The notes under the pieces are model-generated. The model was not told where the DNA came from, did no database searches, and saw nothing but the letters and a program-made list of their open reading frames with translations. A stretch of 64,000 nucleotides of DNA from Hibiscus mutabilis (lineage: Eukaryota > Streptophyta > Magnoliopsida > Malvales > Malvaceae), in assembly GCA_019671005.1 (NCBI GenBank), contig CM033744.1:17476128-17540127 (forward strand), given 5' to 3'. Of this stretch, positions 1 through 11,524 are shown one piece after another. The first letter of the stretch is position 1. The number at the start of each line of letters is the position of its first letter. Made by a program: the position numbers and the translations under genes.

Positions 1-2191
1 CTTTAATTCTATTTTTGTGTGGGTAAAATAGGGGAGATGGATCCTTTAGCAATTGGAGAGGTTTCGGAGGCTTCAAAAGCTTGATTTTGCATCGGCAAGT
101 GGAGCTTTGTGTTATCGGTGAGTTGAAACGAGGTTTATTGCATAATAAAGGTTTAAGTGATTTTGGGAATTTAGATTAAGTTTGAAACACTTGTTTAATA
201 AAGTAAGTAATGGACATTTTCACTCTTATTTTTGGTTTTGCAAAATACAATCTTAGACACATGTTTATGGTTTATATTAGCTATTGTTATATGTATGTTT
301 TGAAATGAAATATGATATAAATGATCATATGTTTATGTTATATGAGTTGGGAAAATGATTTATGAAAAGAATTTTGAGAATGAGAAATGCATGATTTATT
401 GCATTGAAGGTGGTTTGGTTTGATGCATATGTAAAATAGTGAGGTAATATGTTTTAATAGAATATATTAGCAAGTGACAATGGTTAAATGTTATCGGATA
501 TAGTTGGCATGCCATAGTGTTTAAATTACACTATAATAAGTCACCTCATGTACGTCGAGAGGTCAAGAGTGTGTCATATTCCACCATGAGAATTACTGTA
601 GTCGAGGGGTTAAGAGTGTGTCAATTCCCCGCTGGTAGATTTATATATCATAACCATTGAGGGGCAGTAGTACCATGCTCTGGTTCGAGGATGTGTGTGA
701 AGTGGCCGAAGGAGCCAGTTGGGAAATTCGCGTATTCGATGTGTTTTTACAAATAGAATGACTTGGTTTTGGGTCACTTGAATGTCGATATATGAATTAA
801 TGTATCATAATATATGGATTATGTTTTGTATAATATGGTTTATACATGTGGTGCTCTTTAAGCCTTACTATTGTGATGTTTAGCATGAGAAAGCTTAAAT
901 TGAGGATTATGCTAGAGATTCGTGATACATTTGTGGCAAAGTGTTTAAATATGCATAGTTTGGAAAGACAATAGAATCATGAGACATTTTGGCATAAGTT
1001 TCAATACTTTTTTGAAAGCAAACGGTTTAAAATGCCTTGATGAGTGTTTTTGAGAATCCCTCACTAAGCTTTACATGCTTACACTATCCTTTCTCATTAA
1101 TGCAGAAACGTAAGCATTTGAACATCGAGCAAGCATGAAGCTATCCAAGGGTTGAGCTATTTCAAGTATGATTTTATACATACTACATAGTAATAAACGC
1201 CAATGTGACCAAGTTGTAATTGGGAGGGTTGTTTTAGTTAGTCCATATTTTGGACATGTTTCATTTGGTATTCTAGACTTGTATAAGGTTATATGTTTGG
1301 TTTTGAGGGGTTGGGATATGAATTGCATGCTTGGGTGGAGACCATGCCTATAAGATCTTTGGTCTGTTTGATATGGTTTGATTGCTCATTTAGCAAGCCT
1401 ATGTGGTTGTGAAAATGTTGCTTGACGTGTTATATGATGTTTGTGTGATGTTTGAAGCAAGTTAGATTGAGCCTAAGTGTCATATGTTCGATCAAGAGTT
1501 TATTACAGACCAATCGTATTGGTACGAGTCTTTAAGGATCAGTAGGTAGGGTCTTTTACGGCTCAAAAGTGTGCAAAATTCCATAAAGGTATCGGTTCAC
1601 CCTAAAAAAAATATACTTGGTGTCGGTACACGAGCAACCATAGCGGTACGTATTTGAACTACTAGAATCCTTTTTTTTTATATTGAACCACTGGTAACGG
1701 TACACAAGAGGAACATACCAATACCCTTTGCAAAGTAGAACCCGTATCGATAATAGCACGGGGTGTGTCGGTACCAAGTCTATTATTTTTGGTAATTGCT
1801 TTGCTGAAGTTTGAATCTTTGTAGTTTAGTTCCTGTTTCTTTTTTATGCAATTAATTGAGATTGGATGGTTGTTTTATGATGAAACTTAATCGACATGCA
1901 TGTAACCTAATTAATTAAGGTTTGGTAACTTTGGATTTAACTAAGTCCCCTCAATTTTCCAAAATTGCAATTTGGTCCCTAAAGAGTGTGCTCGATCGTC
2001 TGGATGTCAAATTGACGCTTGATTTAATGTGAATTTTATCCACTTCTAGCCTTAAGACTTAATTATGCATTTAGAAAAGATAAAATGAAAACATGGACCA
2101 TTTTCTAAGTAATCGTTCGGGTTTGTCTTGGCAAACCCAATGTAGCTCACTCAGTTCAGTCCAACATCTAGGCTGGGTTAAGGGGGTTACA
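1..2191 (+). repeat. Family I LTR (5' LTR of Element 1), start outside window
   Basis: Ends in GGGGGTTACA at 2191, directly before a primer site. The same sequence returns at 24767-26474 (plus) and, inverted, at 13934-17073, 17074-18590 and 38218-40019. It holds a direct repeat of TCGAGGGGTCAAGAGTGTG type near 555-625 and the GTATCGGTAC-like motif region at 1505-1780. Open frames here are short and are chance. Confidence 0.8.
1505..1780 (+). repeat. Array of degenerate GTATCGGTAC motifs in family I LTR
   Basis: About seven degenerate copies of a near-palindromic motif (forms such as GGTGTCGGTACAC, GGTAACGGTACAC, CGTATCGATA) are spread over 275 bp at irregular spacing. The same motif cluster occurs in every longer family I LTR here and in the LTRs of Element 2. 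Confidence 0.7.
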
Positions 2192-2196
2192 TTTGG

Positions 2197-2209
2197 TGGT
2201 ATCAAATAT
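2197..2209 (+). other. Primer binding site of Element 1 (degenerate)
   Basis: TGGTATCAAAT lies 5 bp after the LTR end. The plant consensus, complementary to the 3' end of initiator Met tRNA, is TGGTATCAGAGC; the first eight bases match and the rest has drifted. Confidence 0.7.
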
Positions 2210-2434
2210 AGGTTATGATTGTTGGGAGGTAGGTTGTGATAGTTTGAAGTACTGTTGTTGAATGATTATGTTAAATAGCATGTACGGTGTTTGATTTTGT
2301 GTTTCTATGATTGAAATATGCTATGTTGGGGTAAAAGCATGAGGACACAATGCCTTATTACTGCGACTGTGAAGTGATTTTTGTTTTGAAGTATTGTTGT
2401 TGTATTATCATGCTTTATAATCATATTTTCAAGA

Positions 2435-3480
2435 ATGGGACCGAGACGAGAGACGAGAGCATACATGGGTAGTGATGTGGATGGGCATAACAAAGAGTTA
2501 CCTCATCCTCCACCGATTCCTCATGTTTTTGTTGGAATAAAGGGTGGTATGCCTCAGGCACCACAAGGATCAATTTTTGGCTACATGACACTATTGATTC
2601 AGGCTATGACTAGAGCGCTTTAGGAAGCTATGGTTGGAGTGCAAGCTCCTACACTGACATCTACAACAGTTGTTAATACAAGACTTTTGTTGGAGCATTT
2701 GCATAGTTTCGGTGGTACTAAGTTTAAGGTTTTAGCTCCTGAGGCAGCTGAAGAGTGGTTCGCAAGTACTGAGGATTCTCAGACAAATAGAGTGTACGGA
2801 CGCTCGTAAGTTAGGTTGCATAGTATTCTTGCTATACGGAGATGCCTATAGTTGGTGGTTGACTTTTATCACAAGTATGATGCCTGAGGATGTGACGTGG
2901 GAGTTCTTTTGTACTGCTTTTCAGAACAAGTATCTAGGTTCATGATATCAAGATGAGAAGAAGCGTGAGTTTGTGGTGTTGGTTTAGGGTAACATGTATG
3001 TGTCAGAGTATGAGGTTTAATTTGTTCGGTTGAACCAATATGCACCTAAACTGGTTCCTAATGATCATTAGCGATGTGATCATTTTTGATATGGGATGAT
3101 TAAGAAAGTGAAGACTTATATGCTGGCTTCAGATTACAATAATTTTGATGTCTTGGTTACTCGAGCTAAGGATATAGAGCAAAATCTAGGATTATCCTCT
3201 CGTTCGAGAAGTTATAGTGTTGGGAAAAGGATCATCGAGTTAGATTCTAGTAGATATCAATATAAGAAGTATCAGGATATGAGGTATTTCCCTGACCAGA
3301 GACATTGTGGAAGTAGTGTTGGGTGTGGTCAGCACAGTCAGACGACCTATGTTTGAGCACCTGAGTGTGGGCTGTGTTGTAGGCGACATTCAAAAGAGTG
3401 TTGGGGAACTCTTGGTACCTGCTAGAGCTGTGGTTCATGAGATCACATAAGGCATGATTGTCCGTAGTTAGCTAGGGATG
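2435..3480 (+). pseudogene. gag: gag pseudogene of Element 1
   Basis: Begins at ATG 2435 and follows the layout of chromovirus gag (capsid then nucleocapsid). The first stop is at about 2621 and the frame shifts several times after that; a piece at 3096-3356 is still readable. At about 3361-3460 two Cys/His clusters (CCRRHSKEC-like and CGS..HIRHDC-like) mark the nucleocapsid zinc knuckles, with a stop in place of a residue. Element 5 carries a close relative on the minus strand (55740-56785), which supports the call. Confidence 0.75.
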
Positions 3481-3629
3481 GACAAGCTCTTACGCATAGA
3501 GAGGCCATGTGCGCGGTTAAGGTAATATTAGCATAAGGATAAAGGTTAAAGGACTGTCGTGTATACAGTGGCAATTCAAGCTGAGGATGATGGAACTGAA
3601 AGGATCTGTGCGCATCGCGTGGGAAAAAT

Positions 3630-4030
3630 GACACAAATATTATTGTAGGTACTTTTAATTTGCAGTCCATATCATTACTTTTTTGATAGATTATGGTTCT
3701 ACATATTGATACATCTTGTGCGAACATGCATGTTTTCTTAATATACCTATAGAAGTGTTAGATGTGGGTATGTGAGTAACTAGTTCTTTTGGGAAGACAA
3801 TAGTCACTAGGAGGTTGTATAGGAGATGTCCTTTGATGGTTCAAGGGCACGTGTTTGTGTCTGATTTGATGGAATTGTCGTTTCATGGTTTTGATGTAAT
3901 CTTGGGGATAGATTGGTTGACATAGTATATGGCTGTGGTCTGTTGAAACTTTCTAAGGATTATGAAGTGGTAGTTGTGGGGGAGAATGTTAAATTCTTGT
4001 CCAATCTAGTTTTGGTTGTATAAGCGCATA
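3630..4030 (+). pseudogene. Aspartic protease domain pseudogene of Element 1
   Basis: The active-site region reads as D-Y-G-S-T instead of the usual D-S-G-S/T, followed by the downstream hydrophobic segment ending in VILGIDWL (about 3895-3920), typical of Ty3/gypsy protease. A stop follows the active-site motif and another interrupts the end of the domain. The role in a live element would be cutting the Gag-Pol polyprotein. Confidence 0.7.
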
Positions 4031-4035
4031 AGTTG

Positions 4036-4395
4036 TTAGAGCTTGGTGGTCAAGCATATTTGGCTTATGTTATAAACCCAATATGAAGGAGGTACGTGTT
4101 CAGGACAACCGTACCATTTGTTATTTTCTAGGGGTATGTCAAGAGGAGTTGTCTGGATTACCACTAGATAGGGAGGTAGAGTTCTGTATCGAGACGTATA
4201 CGGAAACAGTTTCAGTGTTGATGGCTCTGTATTGCATGGCACCAAAAGAGTTGAAGAAGTTGAAGACGCAACTTCAGGAGTTGTTGGATCGAAGTTTCAT
4301 CTGACCTAGTGTGTCACCATGGGGAGCTCTAGTGTTGTTCATGAAAATGAAGGATAGCACTATAAGAATGTACATTGATTATCGACAAATGAACA
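4036..4395 (+). pseudogene. RT N-terminal fragment of Element 1
   Basis: The segment contains the pre-RT motif EELSGLP, the AP(K)ELKKLK stretch and SPWGA(P)VLF, ending in the IDYRQ motif that normally precedes LN/MNK. It is cut by Element 2 at 4395, and the frame continues at 13861. One in-frame stop lies near 4303. Confidence 0.8.
4391..4395 (+). repeat. Left target site duplication of Element 2
   Basis: GAACA, matching AAACA at 13856-13860 with one mismatch. Removing one copy and the element restores the order of the RT gene, which confirms the boundary. Confidence 0.85.
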
Positions 4396-5269
4396 TGTCA
4401 CGACCCAGGTTTTTGAGCTTGAGTGTCGGGTTAACCTGAGGCAAGGGCCTCGTGTTGGGTTGTATGACTGGGCCTTATGTGTCTTTTTGGGCTTCAAACC
4501 TTGGTTTGAGTTTGGGGTTGAGAATATAGCTTGTGGGTATTTTGGTAAGTACCAAATGGGGCAAAAAAGAGGGAGGGGAGTTTAATTTTCTGCATTTTGC
4601 AGAACATGGTGATATCACCAATCCCATGTCTTCTTCCTCTTCCTTAAACCCCTCTATTTCCTTTAGCCACCATCACCAAAGGTAGGATTTTGGAAGTTTA
4701 ACCTCTTGAATCTCGTTTGGCTTATAGATGGGAGTTTTACCAGCAATGAAGGTTCCATAAAACAAGGTAAGAATGGTTTTAAATGGTAGGGTTGAGGTTT
4801 TGGTGAGGGTGCAAGAGTGAGAACGGGAATGGGGATTTTATCCCCATTCCTTGTTGTAAAATTATCTTCTAAGCTCCTTTTAATCTCCCAACCATGTTGT
4901 AACTCGTTGCAACACTCCTTTTGTAGTGAAAGAGGTTGGAGAGCATTCAAGGTCCCAAAAGAAGAAGAAAGCTTGAGATGGAGGTTTGGCGTTTCTTTCA
5001 GTTAGTGATTCGAGGTTAGTACACTTCTAACTTATGTGTGTTCATGTGCATCATCATTTTGACATGTTGTGCTTGATATGTGGTGTTTTGGTAATCTAGA
5101 GCTTGGTTGGTCATCAATGGCAAATTCCATAATTGATGTTGTTTAAGGGTAAAAATGATTAGAAACTCACTTAATAACTCCTCATAATTGGTAGGATCAA
5201 TTTCGGGCTCAATCTTGTGGATTAAGGGTTGGAGTGTTGAATTTACGAACTCTAAATTTTGAAATTTGG

Positions 5270-5665
5270 GTTCGTGTACCGATACAGGGTAGGCGTGTAT
5301 CGGTATGCCTTTATGTTGAGGAAGGTGAGTTGTAAGAGGAGTATCGGTACGGCTTATCATGTATTAGTACTCCAAGCATAATGAGTATTCAAGTAGCGAA
5401 TTAACGTATTGGTACGTGCGATGCATATCGTTACTAGCTATTACATTGCCTGGAAAGGCTTTCGAGTACCGATATGCAAGGTTGGCGTATCGGTATGGGT
5501 GAGATTGCTACAGGGTGATCCGAGCACCGATGATGGGTATCGATATAGCGCGGGGCGTATTAGTATGGCTTAAAGGTTCAATTCTTTCAAACCGAATTTG
5601 AGTATCGGTACTCGTATAAAGTATCGGTAGGGTGATGGGAGTACCTATGTGTATCGGTACTCACT
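5270..5665 (+). repeat. GTATCGGTAC motif array, Element 2 5' LTR
   Basis: About ten copies of GTATCGGTAC or its complement GTACCGATAC, spaced irregularly by 15-60 bp, some in each orientation. The array is repeated in the 3' LTR at 12365-12775. Confidence 0.8.
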
Positions 5666-5965
5666 GGACAATCTGCCCAATAAATTGAGTTTGTGTTTAG
5701 GAGTCCTATAATTTGTGACTAAGGCCCTAATGGGTCTTTTATGACGTAAAATGAATGGAAAACTGAAAAAATGTGCTCTCAATCTTCGATATGGATTAAA
5801 TGGCTAAATAAGGGTATAAACGGAAGTGAATTGCTTGTGTTAGCAAATTCTTGGGATCCATGGTGGATCATTGTGGATGTGCCAGGTAAGGACACTTGTT
5901 TGGTTTTGAGTCTTTATTTGGTGGGATCCGGATACCCAGTGAGTGAGTGTTGCAACACAAGAAGA

Positions 5966-6155
5966 CCACTCGATGTGAGATTCTGAGTGATGAATTGAAG
6001 GCCATCCGATGCGAGATTATGGATATTGATATTACTCGATGCGAGGTTCTAAGCCCCGCTCGATGCGAGATTCCGAGCGAATACTCGATGTGAGATTCAG
6101 AGTATATTTACTTGATGTGATATTTTGAGCAGCTCGATGTGAGATTCTGAGCACG
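5966..6155 (+). repeat. Seven-copy CTCGATGYGAGATTC array
   Basis: Seven units of about 20 bp (consensus CTCGATGTGAGATTCTGAG) separated by variable spacers. Each unit holds CTC...GAG inverted arms and some extend to GCTC...GAGC, so it could fold. Both LTRs carry seven units, so the array predates insertion. Confidence 0.85.
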
Positions 6156-6751
6156 AGTTGCTCTCTTTGTGTCGGGTAGCATTGGGCCCACTCTTGGATT
6201 GTTTCTTGTTATATTGTTGACTACTTTAGATTTGTGCATAAATGTGTTTAGGATATCATGGTAGCACCATTGCTTTATTCTACCTTAATATCTTATCATT
6301 AAGCGTACTCTTAATTATGATTCGCCTGAAACATGGTCGAGTGGTTGTGATCCACTGAGCTTTGTTAGCTCAGCGTTCAGAATCGTTGTTTTTGTTCACA
6401 AGTTTGTAGATCGTTCGAGTGTAGCAGAGTACCATCAAAGCAAGGACTCAGCATTGGCCTTTTGGGTGGAGTACAAGTACTTAGATGTAGTGTGCTATGT
6501 ATTCGTAGGACCCTTTGTATTTGTAACTCTATTTAATTTAACTTGTATTGGTCAAATGTTTTACTTCTGTATTTGGAGCTCCATTTACTATTTTAAATGT
6601 TTTAAGTACTATCAGATTTAAATACTTTGGTAATGACATGTTTGGATTTATGATATGGGATTTTATTTAACCTTTAAAGTGAAAAATTTTGCGGGATCGG
6701 TTTGGGCTGGTGGCCCAAATGTAGCATCTGAGCTTAGGGTGTTACATTTAG

Positions 6752-6764
6752 TGGTATAAGAGCC
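6752..6764 (+). other. Primer binding site of Element 2
   Basis: TGGTATAAGAGCC starts 6 bp after the LTR. It matches the initiator Met tRNA primer consensus TGGTATCAGAGC with one mismatch. Confidence 0.85.
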
Positions 6765-6913
6765 TAGGTTTAGGAAATTCTAGGAAGTCCTCGAGGGAGT
6801 CTAGTATGGTAAATAGGTGTCTAGCGAATACATGCCCATAAGTCGAAGTTGTACTTGAATTAAGCTAAAAATTCGATAGTGTACTCATGTCGCTTGTTGT
6901 GTAGATTTGAACC

Positions 6914-8110
6914 ATGCCCGGAAGAGAAAGGAATACTGAGGAGAGTTTGGGTTCCCGAGGTGGGAGCTCTGATGAAGATTACGTGCTGGATGTGGAGGAG
7001 TCCGATGAGGGAGCTAGGCATGGAGCCAACTATTTCTCCCATTTGCATCGGGCTCTAGACCGGATTGCGAGAGCAATTATGAGGCACTCATCAACCCCGC
7101 GTGAGGTACCGATCGAGAGGGTATGCAAAAAGGGTGCCACTGATTTTCTAGGGTCAGGACAAGATAATCTGGTGAGGGCAGATCAATGGCTTTGGGATAC
7201 TCGTTGGATTATGAGACATATAAGGCTGAGGTCGCAAGATAAGTTGTCGTGCGTTATGTCGTTGCTAAAAGAGAATGCAAGGGAATGGTGGGAAACCGTG
7301 GACCTTGAATGGTACCCTAGCCAACCTACATGGGATGACTTTCTTGATGAGTTTGAGAAAAAGTATGTGGGTGTGGCTCACATTGATAGTTGAGGGACCA
7401 GTTTACTTACCTTCTGAAAGGGAACCGCACAATCTTTGAGTATGAGCAAGAATTTCTATAGCTGAGCAGGTATGCACCAAAGTTAGTAACCACCGAGAAA
7501 ATGAGGTGTAAGAGGTTCATGAAAAGGTTAAGGAAGGAGATACAAACCTATTTGACAGCTGCCCCACCCAAAGTATTTTCTGAGTTGACTGCTAGTGTAA
7601 AATCTCTTGAGCAAGTGCAAGGTTTGACATATGGTTCTGCTATAGGACAGGACGGTTCCAGTGGGAGGACTCAAAACTATTCTAACAGCTCACAGTCTCA
7701 TTCGAGGAGGGACAAGAACCGATAGAACTAGGGAGGATAAGCTTTTAGTCAGCGTTTAAGGTCAGACCATAGATCAAAGTCTGCCAGCCGTTGGAAGCCT
7801 ACATCATCTTCATCTATGATGAGCCCATATAGTTTTCTGGGGACTGCAGGCGCACCGGTTTGTAATTAGTGTGGGTGTAGGAACCGAAGGGAGTGTTGGG
7901 GTACAAATCAAGCTTACTTTGAGTGTGGGTCTCAGGATCACCTTGTGAAGGATTGCCCTGCTATTACCACTACCGTTTTAGTTCAGGCACCGAGGGTCTC
8001 TTATCCGGCTTAGAGGGGCTGAGGTTTCTCTAGGGGAGGGGCAAGTCAGGCAACCGACCACCAGAGTAGGGGAATGTTCTAGTCCATTGCGAGGCACCAG
8101 TGAGGGAGTA
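6914..8110 (+). pseudogene. gag: gag pseudogene of Element 2
   Basis: Starts at ATG 6914, 168 bp after the LTR; the first frame runs 159 codons to a stop near 7391 and a second open stretch covers 7501-7725. The capsid-like part has the conserved ADQWLWDTRWIM and AREWWETV motifs seen in Ty3/gypsy gag. From 7861 comes the nucleocapsid: a first knuckle with a stop inside, then a second, FECGSQDHLVKDC, whose first Cys is replaced by Tyr. Would form the particle shell; broken here. Confidence 0.88.
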
Positions 8111-8124
8111 TGCGGTCAGAGCTC

Positions 8125-8560
8125 AAGAGGATTGTGAGCCCACATATGTGATTTCAGGTACATTCTCCTTGTTTTCTGTTCCCATTGTTGTATTAGTGGA
8201 TTCGGGGTCTACCCACTCCTATATTCGTAGTGGGATATCTTAGCAATGGGGCTTACTCAACGAGGACCTAGAGATAGGAGTCTGTGTGACTAGTCCTTTG
8301 GGGTTAGATATGATAGTAGACAAGGTGTATCAAAGGTGTCCTATCGAAGTTCAAGGGTCGATCTTCCTAGTGGATCTCATGGTTTTGTCGTTCTAAGAGT
8401 TCGACATAATCCTAGGTATGGATTGGCTTTTTGAACACGACGCTAGTTTGGGTTGTAGAACCAAGACTTTGAAGCTCTGTGTTGTCGATGGATCTAAGTT
8501 GGTTGTTAGGGGGATAGACACCCTTGCATTTCGAACGTAGTTTCGGCATTATAGGAACAA
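8125..8560 (+). pseudogene. Aspartic protease pseudogene of Element 2
   Basis: The active site DSGSTHSYI is intact at about 8200-8227, followed by a stop in place of a Gln or Arg, then the FDIILGMDWL motif near 8400-8430. This is the standard Ty3/gypsy retropepsin layout between gag and RT. Two stops interrupt it. Confidence 0.85.
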
Positions 8561-8639
8561 AGGCTAATTCAACAAGGTTGTGACACCTTTTTGGCTCATG
8601 TGGTTGATACAAGGATTGGGGGACTAGCCATCGAGAGTC

Positions 8640-10060
8640 TTAGGACGGTTTGTGAGTTCATGGATGTCTTCCTAGAGGAGTTACCCGGATTCCCCCTAAT
8701 CAAGAGTTAAAGTTTCGAATTGAAGTGATGCCCAACATTGTACTGGTGTCCATTACACCCTATCGAATGGAACCAACAAAAATGAGAGAGTTGAAGAAGC
8801 AAAATCAAGAATTGTTGGAGAAAGGATTTATTCGACCAAGCATCTCACCTTGGGGCACTCCAGTTCTGTTTGTAAAGAAGAAAGATGGATCCATAAGAAT
8901 GTGCATTGACTACCATCAACATAATAAAGTAACAGTGAAGAATCGTTACCCCCTCCCGAGGATTGATGTTTTGTTTGATCAGTTGCGGAGTGATCGAGTA
9001 TTCTCTAAGATAGATTTGAGATCAGGGTATTATTAGTTGAAGGTGGTAGATGATGATGTCCAGAAGACCACTTTCAGAACGCGGTATGGTCACTACGAAT
9101 TCTTGGTGATGAATTTTGGGCTTACCAATTCCCTAGTGGCATTTATGGATTTAATGAACACGATCTTCTATCCTTATTTGGACCAGTTTGTGGTTCATTG
9201 ACCACATTCTGGTTTATTCGTGTTCAGAAGAGGAACATGACTACCACTTGCAGGTAGTTCTTCAAACGTTGAGGGATAAGCGTCTATATGCAAAGATCAG
9301 TAAATGTGAGTTTTGGCTTTTTGAGATGGCATTTTTGGGTCACATTGTGGCTGTAGATGGAATCCCCGTTGACCCTCAGAAAATCCAAGCAGTGGTAGAG
9401 TGGAAACCACCTAGAAATGTCTCAGAAGTTCACAGCTTTCTTGGACTTGCGGGATATTATTAACGATTCGTCAAAGGCTTCTCTATCAAGGCAGCGCCCT
9501 TACCAAGTTGTTGCACAAGGGAGTACATTTTGAATGGAATGAAAAGAGCAATAGTGCTTTGAATAGTTAAAGGCTTACCTCAAGGAGGATCCGGTGTTGA
9601 CGCAACCTAAGTCGGGGAAGGAATATATTATGTTTAGTGATACGACTCTAAATGGGTTAGGCTATGTCCTTATGCAAGAGGGTAAGGTGATTGCTTACGC
9701 CTCAAGACAGCTTAAATCGCATGAACAGAATTACCCTACCCATGATTTAGAGCTTGCCGTAGTCACCTTTGCATTGAAGATCCGGAGATAATATCTCTAT
9801 GGGGAGAAGTGCTACATCTATACGGATCATAAGAGCTTAAAGTACCTGCATACCTAGAAGGAGCTAAGTTTGAGGCAGCACCGTTGGATCAAACTGTTAA
9901 ACGATTATGATTGCATCATTGAGTATCACCCGGGTAAAGCAAATATAGTGGCGGATGCTTTAAGTCGTAAGTCAATGTCTGATTTGAGGGCTATGTTTAC
10001 CCGCTTGAGGATGACCGAGGATGGTAGACTCTTAGTCGAGCTCTGAGTTGAGCCTACGTT
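8640..10060 (+). pseudogene. RT and RNase H pseudogene of Element 2
   Basis: RT motifs in order: TPYRM near 8757, SPWGTPVLFVKKKDGSIRMC (8843-8910), YPLPRIDVLFDQL, FSKIDLRSGYY (ending 9036, then a stop), and the catalytic box, which reads F-I-D-H (9194-9205) where the family has F/Y-I/V-D-D, so the second metal-binding Asp is lost. A frameshift precedes that box. RNase H follows: VLMQEGKVIAYASRQLK (about 9665-9712) and YTDHKSLKYLHT (about 9819-9856), with stops at about 9789 and 9856. ANIVADALSR at about 9939-9968 marks its end. Confidence 0.92.
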
Positions 10061-10189
10061 GATGCAAGAGATTAAGAGGACTCAAAATTTAGATGAAGAT
10101 TTAGTGGCACAAATTAAGGCAGTTCAGAGAGGTGAAGCATCAGACTTTGAGGTATGAGATGGTGGGTACTTGTACTTCAAGGGGTGATT

Positions 10190-11515
10190 GTGTTTTCTGG
10201 CCTTGAAAGATTTGAGAGATCGCATCTTGAGGGAGCCACATTGTAGTCCCTTTACAGTGCATCCAGGGAGCAACAAGATGTATCAAGACCTTTGACCTTT
10301 TTATTGGTGGCCGTGTATGAAAAAGGATGTTTATGAGTTTGTGACCAAGTGTTTGGCTTGCCAGCAAGTGAAGGAGAAACATCAAGTTCCATCGGGTTTG
10401 CTTCAACTGATTCAGATTCCACAATGGAAGTGGGATCGGATCACTATGGATTTTGTTACGGGTTTACCGATGACTCAAAAGAAGCATGATGCGATTTGGG
10501 TAATAGTGGATCATTTGACCAAGTCAGCTCATTTCTTACCTGTGTGCATGGATTTCAACTTAGAGAGGTTGGCTCAGCTATACATCATGAAGATAGTGAG
10601 GTTGCATGGAGTTCCATCTTCGATCATATCGGATAAGGACCCGCGTTTCACATCTAGGTTGTGGAAAAAGATCCATAATGCCTTGGACACCAAGCTACAT
10701 TTCGGTACGGCCTTTTACCCCAGACTGGTGGACAGTCTGAGCGTGCCATTCAGATTCTTGAGGACATGCTTCGTTGCTACATTGTGGACTTTGAAGGGAG
10801 TTGGGAGGAACACCTACCTCTTATCGAGCTCACTTACAACAACAATTATCAGTCAAGCATTAAGATGACCCCTTTTGAGGCGTTGTATGGCGTAGATGTA
10901 GAACACCATTGTGTTGGATCGAGCTGAATAAGAGAAGGATTGTAGGGTCTGATTTGGTTAGACAAACTGAGGAGAATGTCCAAATCATTAAAGAAAGGTT
11001 GCAAGTGGCCTTTGATCGCCAGGAGGCCTATGTGGATAAAAAACGCAAGCATATCGAGGATGAGGTGGGCGAGAAAGTGTTTCTAAAATTCTCTCCATGG
11101 AAAGGGATAATTTGTTTTGGACGAAAGGGCAAGTTGAGTCTGAGGTATATTGGGCCTTACGAGGTGCTTGAGAGAATCAGACCAGTGGCTTACCTGTTGG
11201 CGTTATCTCTAGATTAGGTGCGCATCCATAATGTTTTTCATGTGTCTATGTTGAGACGCTATCGTTCTGACCCTTTACATATAGACCGTTCAAGGATATC
11301 GAGGTTAACACTGATTTGACGTATGAAGAAGAGCTAATAAGTGTACTTGATATAGGAGTCAAAAAGCTGCGTAACAAGTGCATACCCCTCGTCAAGATGC
11401 TATGGAGGAACCATGGGATCGAAGAGGCCACGTGAGAAGTGGAGGCCGACATGAATAAGCTCTACCCATTTTTGTTTCCATCAAGTAAATTTCGAGGACA
11501 AAATTTTCTTTAAGG
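10190..11515 (+). pseudogene. Integrase pseudogene with C-terminal extension, Element 2
   Basis: N-terminal HHCC zinc domain at about 10240-10365 (H....H...CLACQQVK), catalytic core from 10431: first Asp in ITMDF (10449-10451), second Asp in ISDKDPRF (10632-10634), and Glu in GGQSER near 10737, readable only after a frameshift at about 10725. The GKLSLRYIGPYEVLERI stretch (about 11130-11180) and IHNVFHVSMLRRY follow, then a chromodomain-position tail with LVKMLWRNHG (about 11391-11420). The frame reaches the 3' untranslated region, whose TTTCGAGGACAAAATTTTC is usual for Tekay-like elements. Confidence 0.9.
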
Positions 11516-11524
11516 AGGAGAAAG
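11512..11524 (+). other. Polypurine tract of Element 2
   Basis: AAGGAGGAGAAAG, one base before the 3' LTR. This is the plus-strand primer of reverse transcription. Confidence 0.9.

Larger units (their letters stand above)
4396..6746 (+). repeat. 5' LTR of Element 2 (family II, starts TGTCACGACC)
   Basis: 2351 bp from TGTCACGACC to GGTGTTACA, paired with 11526-13855. It holds two unusual arrays: GTATCGGTAC-like motifs at 5270-5665 and CTCGATGYGAG units at 5966-6155. Open frames at 4663-4950, 5016-5360 and 5771-5986 lie wholly inside the LTR and resemble no known protein. Confidence 0.92.

Noticed and set aside
670..715. GGTTCGAGGAT as a tRNA B-box or SINE
   Set aside because: Only a partial match, no A-box at the right distance and no tRNA fold; the base also varies in the sister LTR at 24945.
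5966..6155. CRISPR or operator array of CTCGATG units
   Set aside because: Spacers are irregular, the array is copied in both LTRs, and there is no prokaryotic context.
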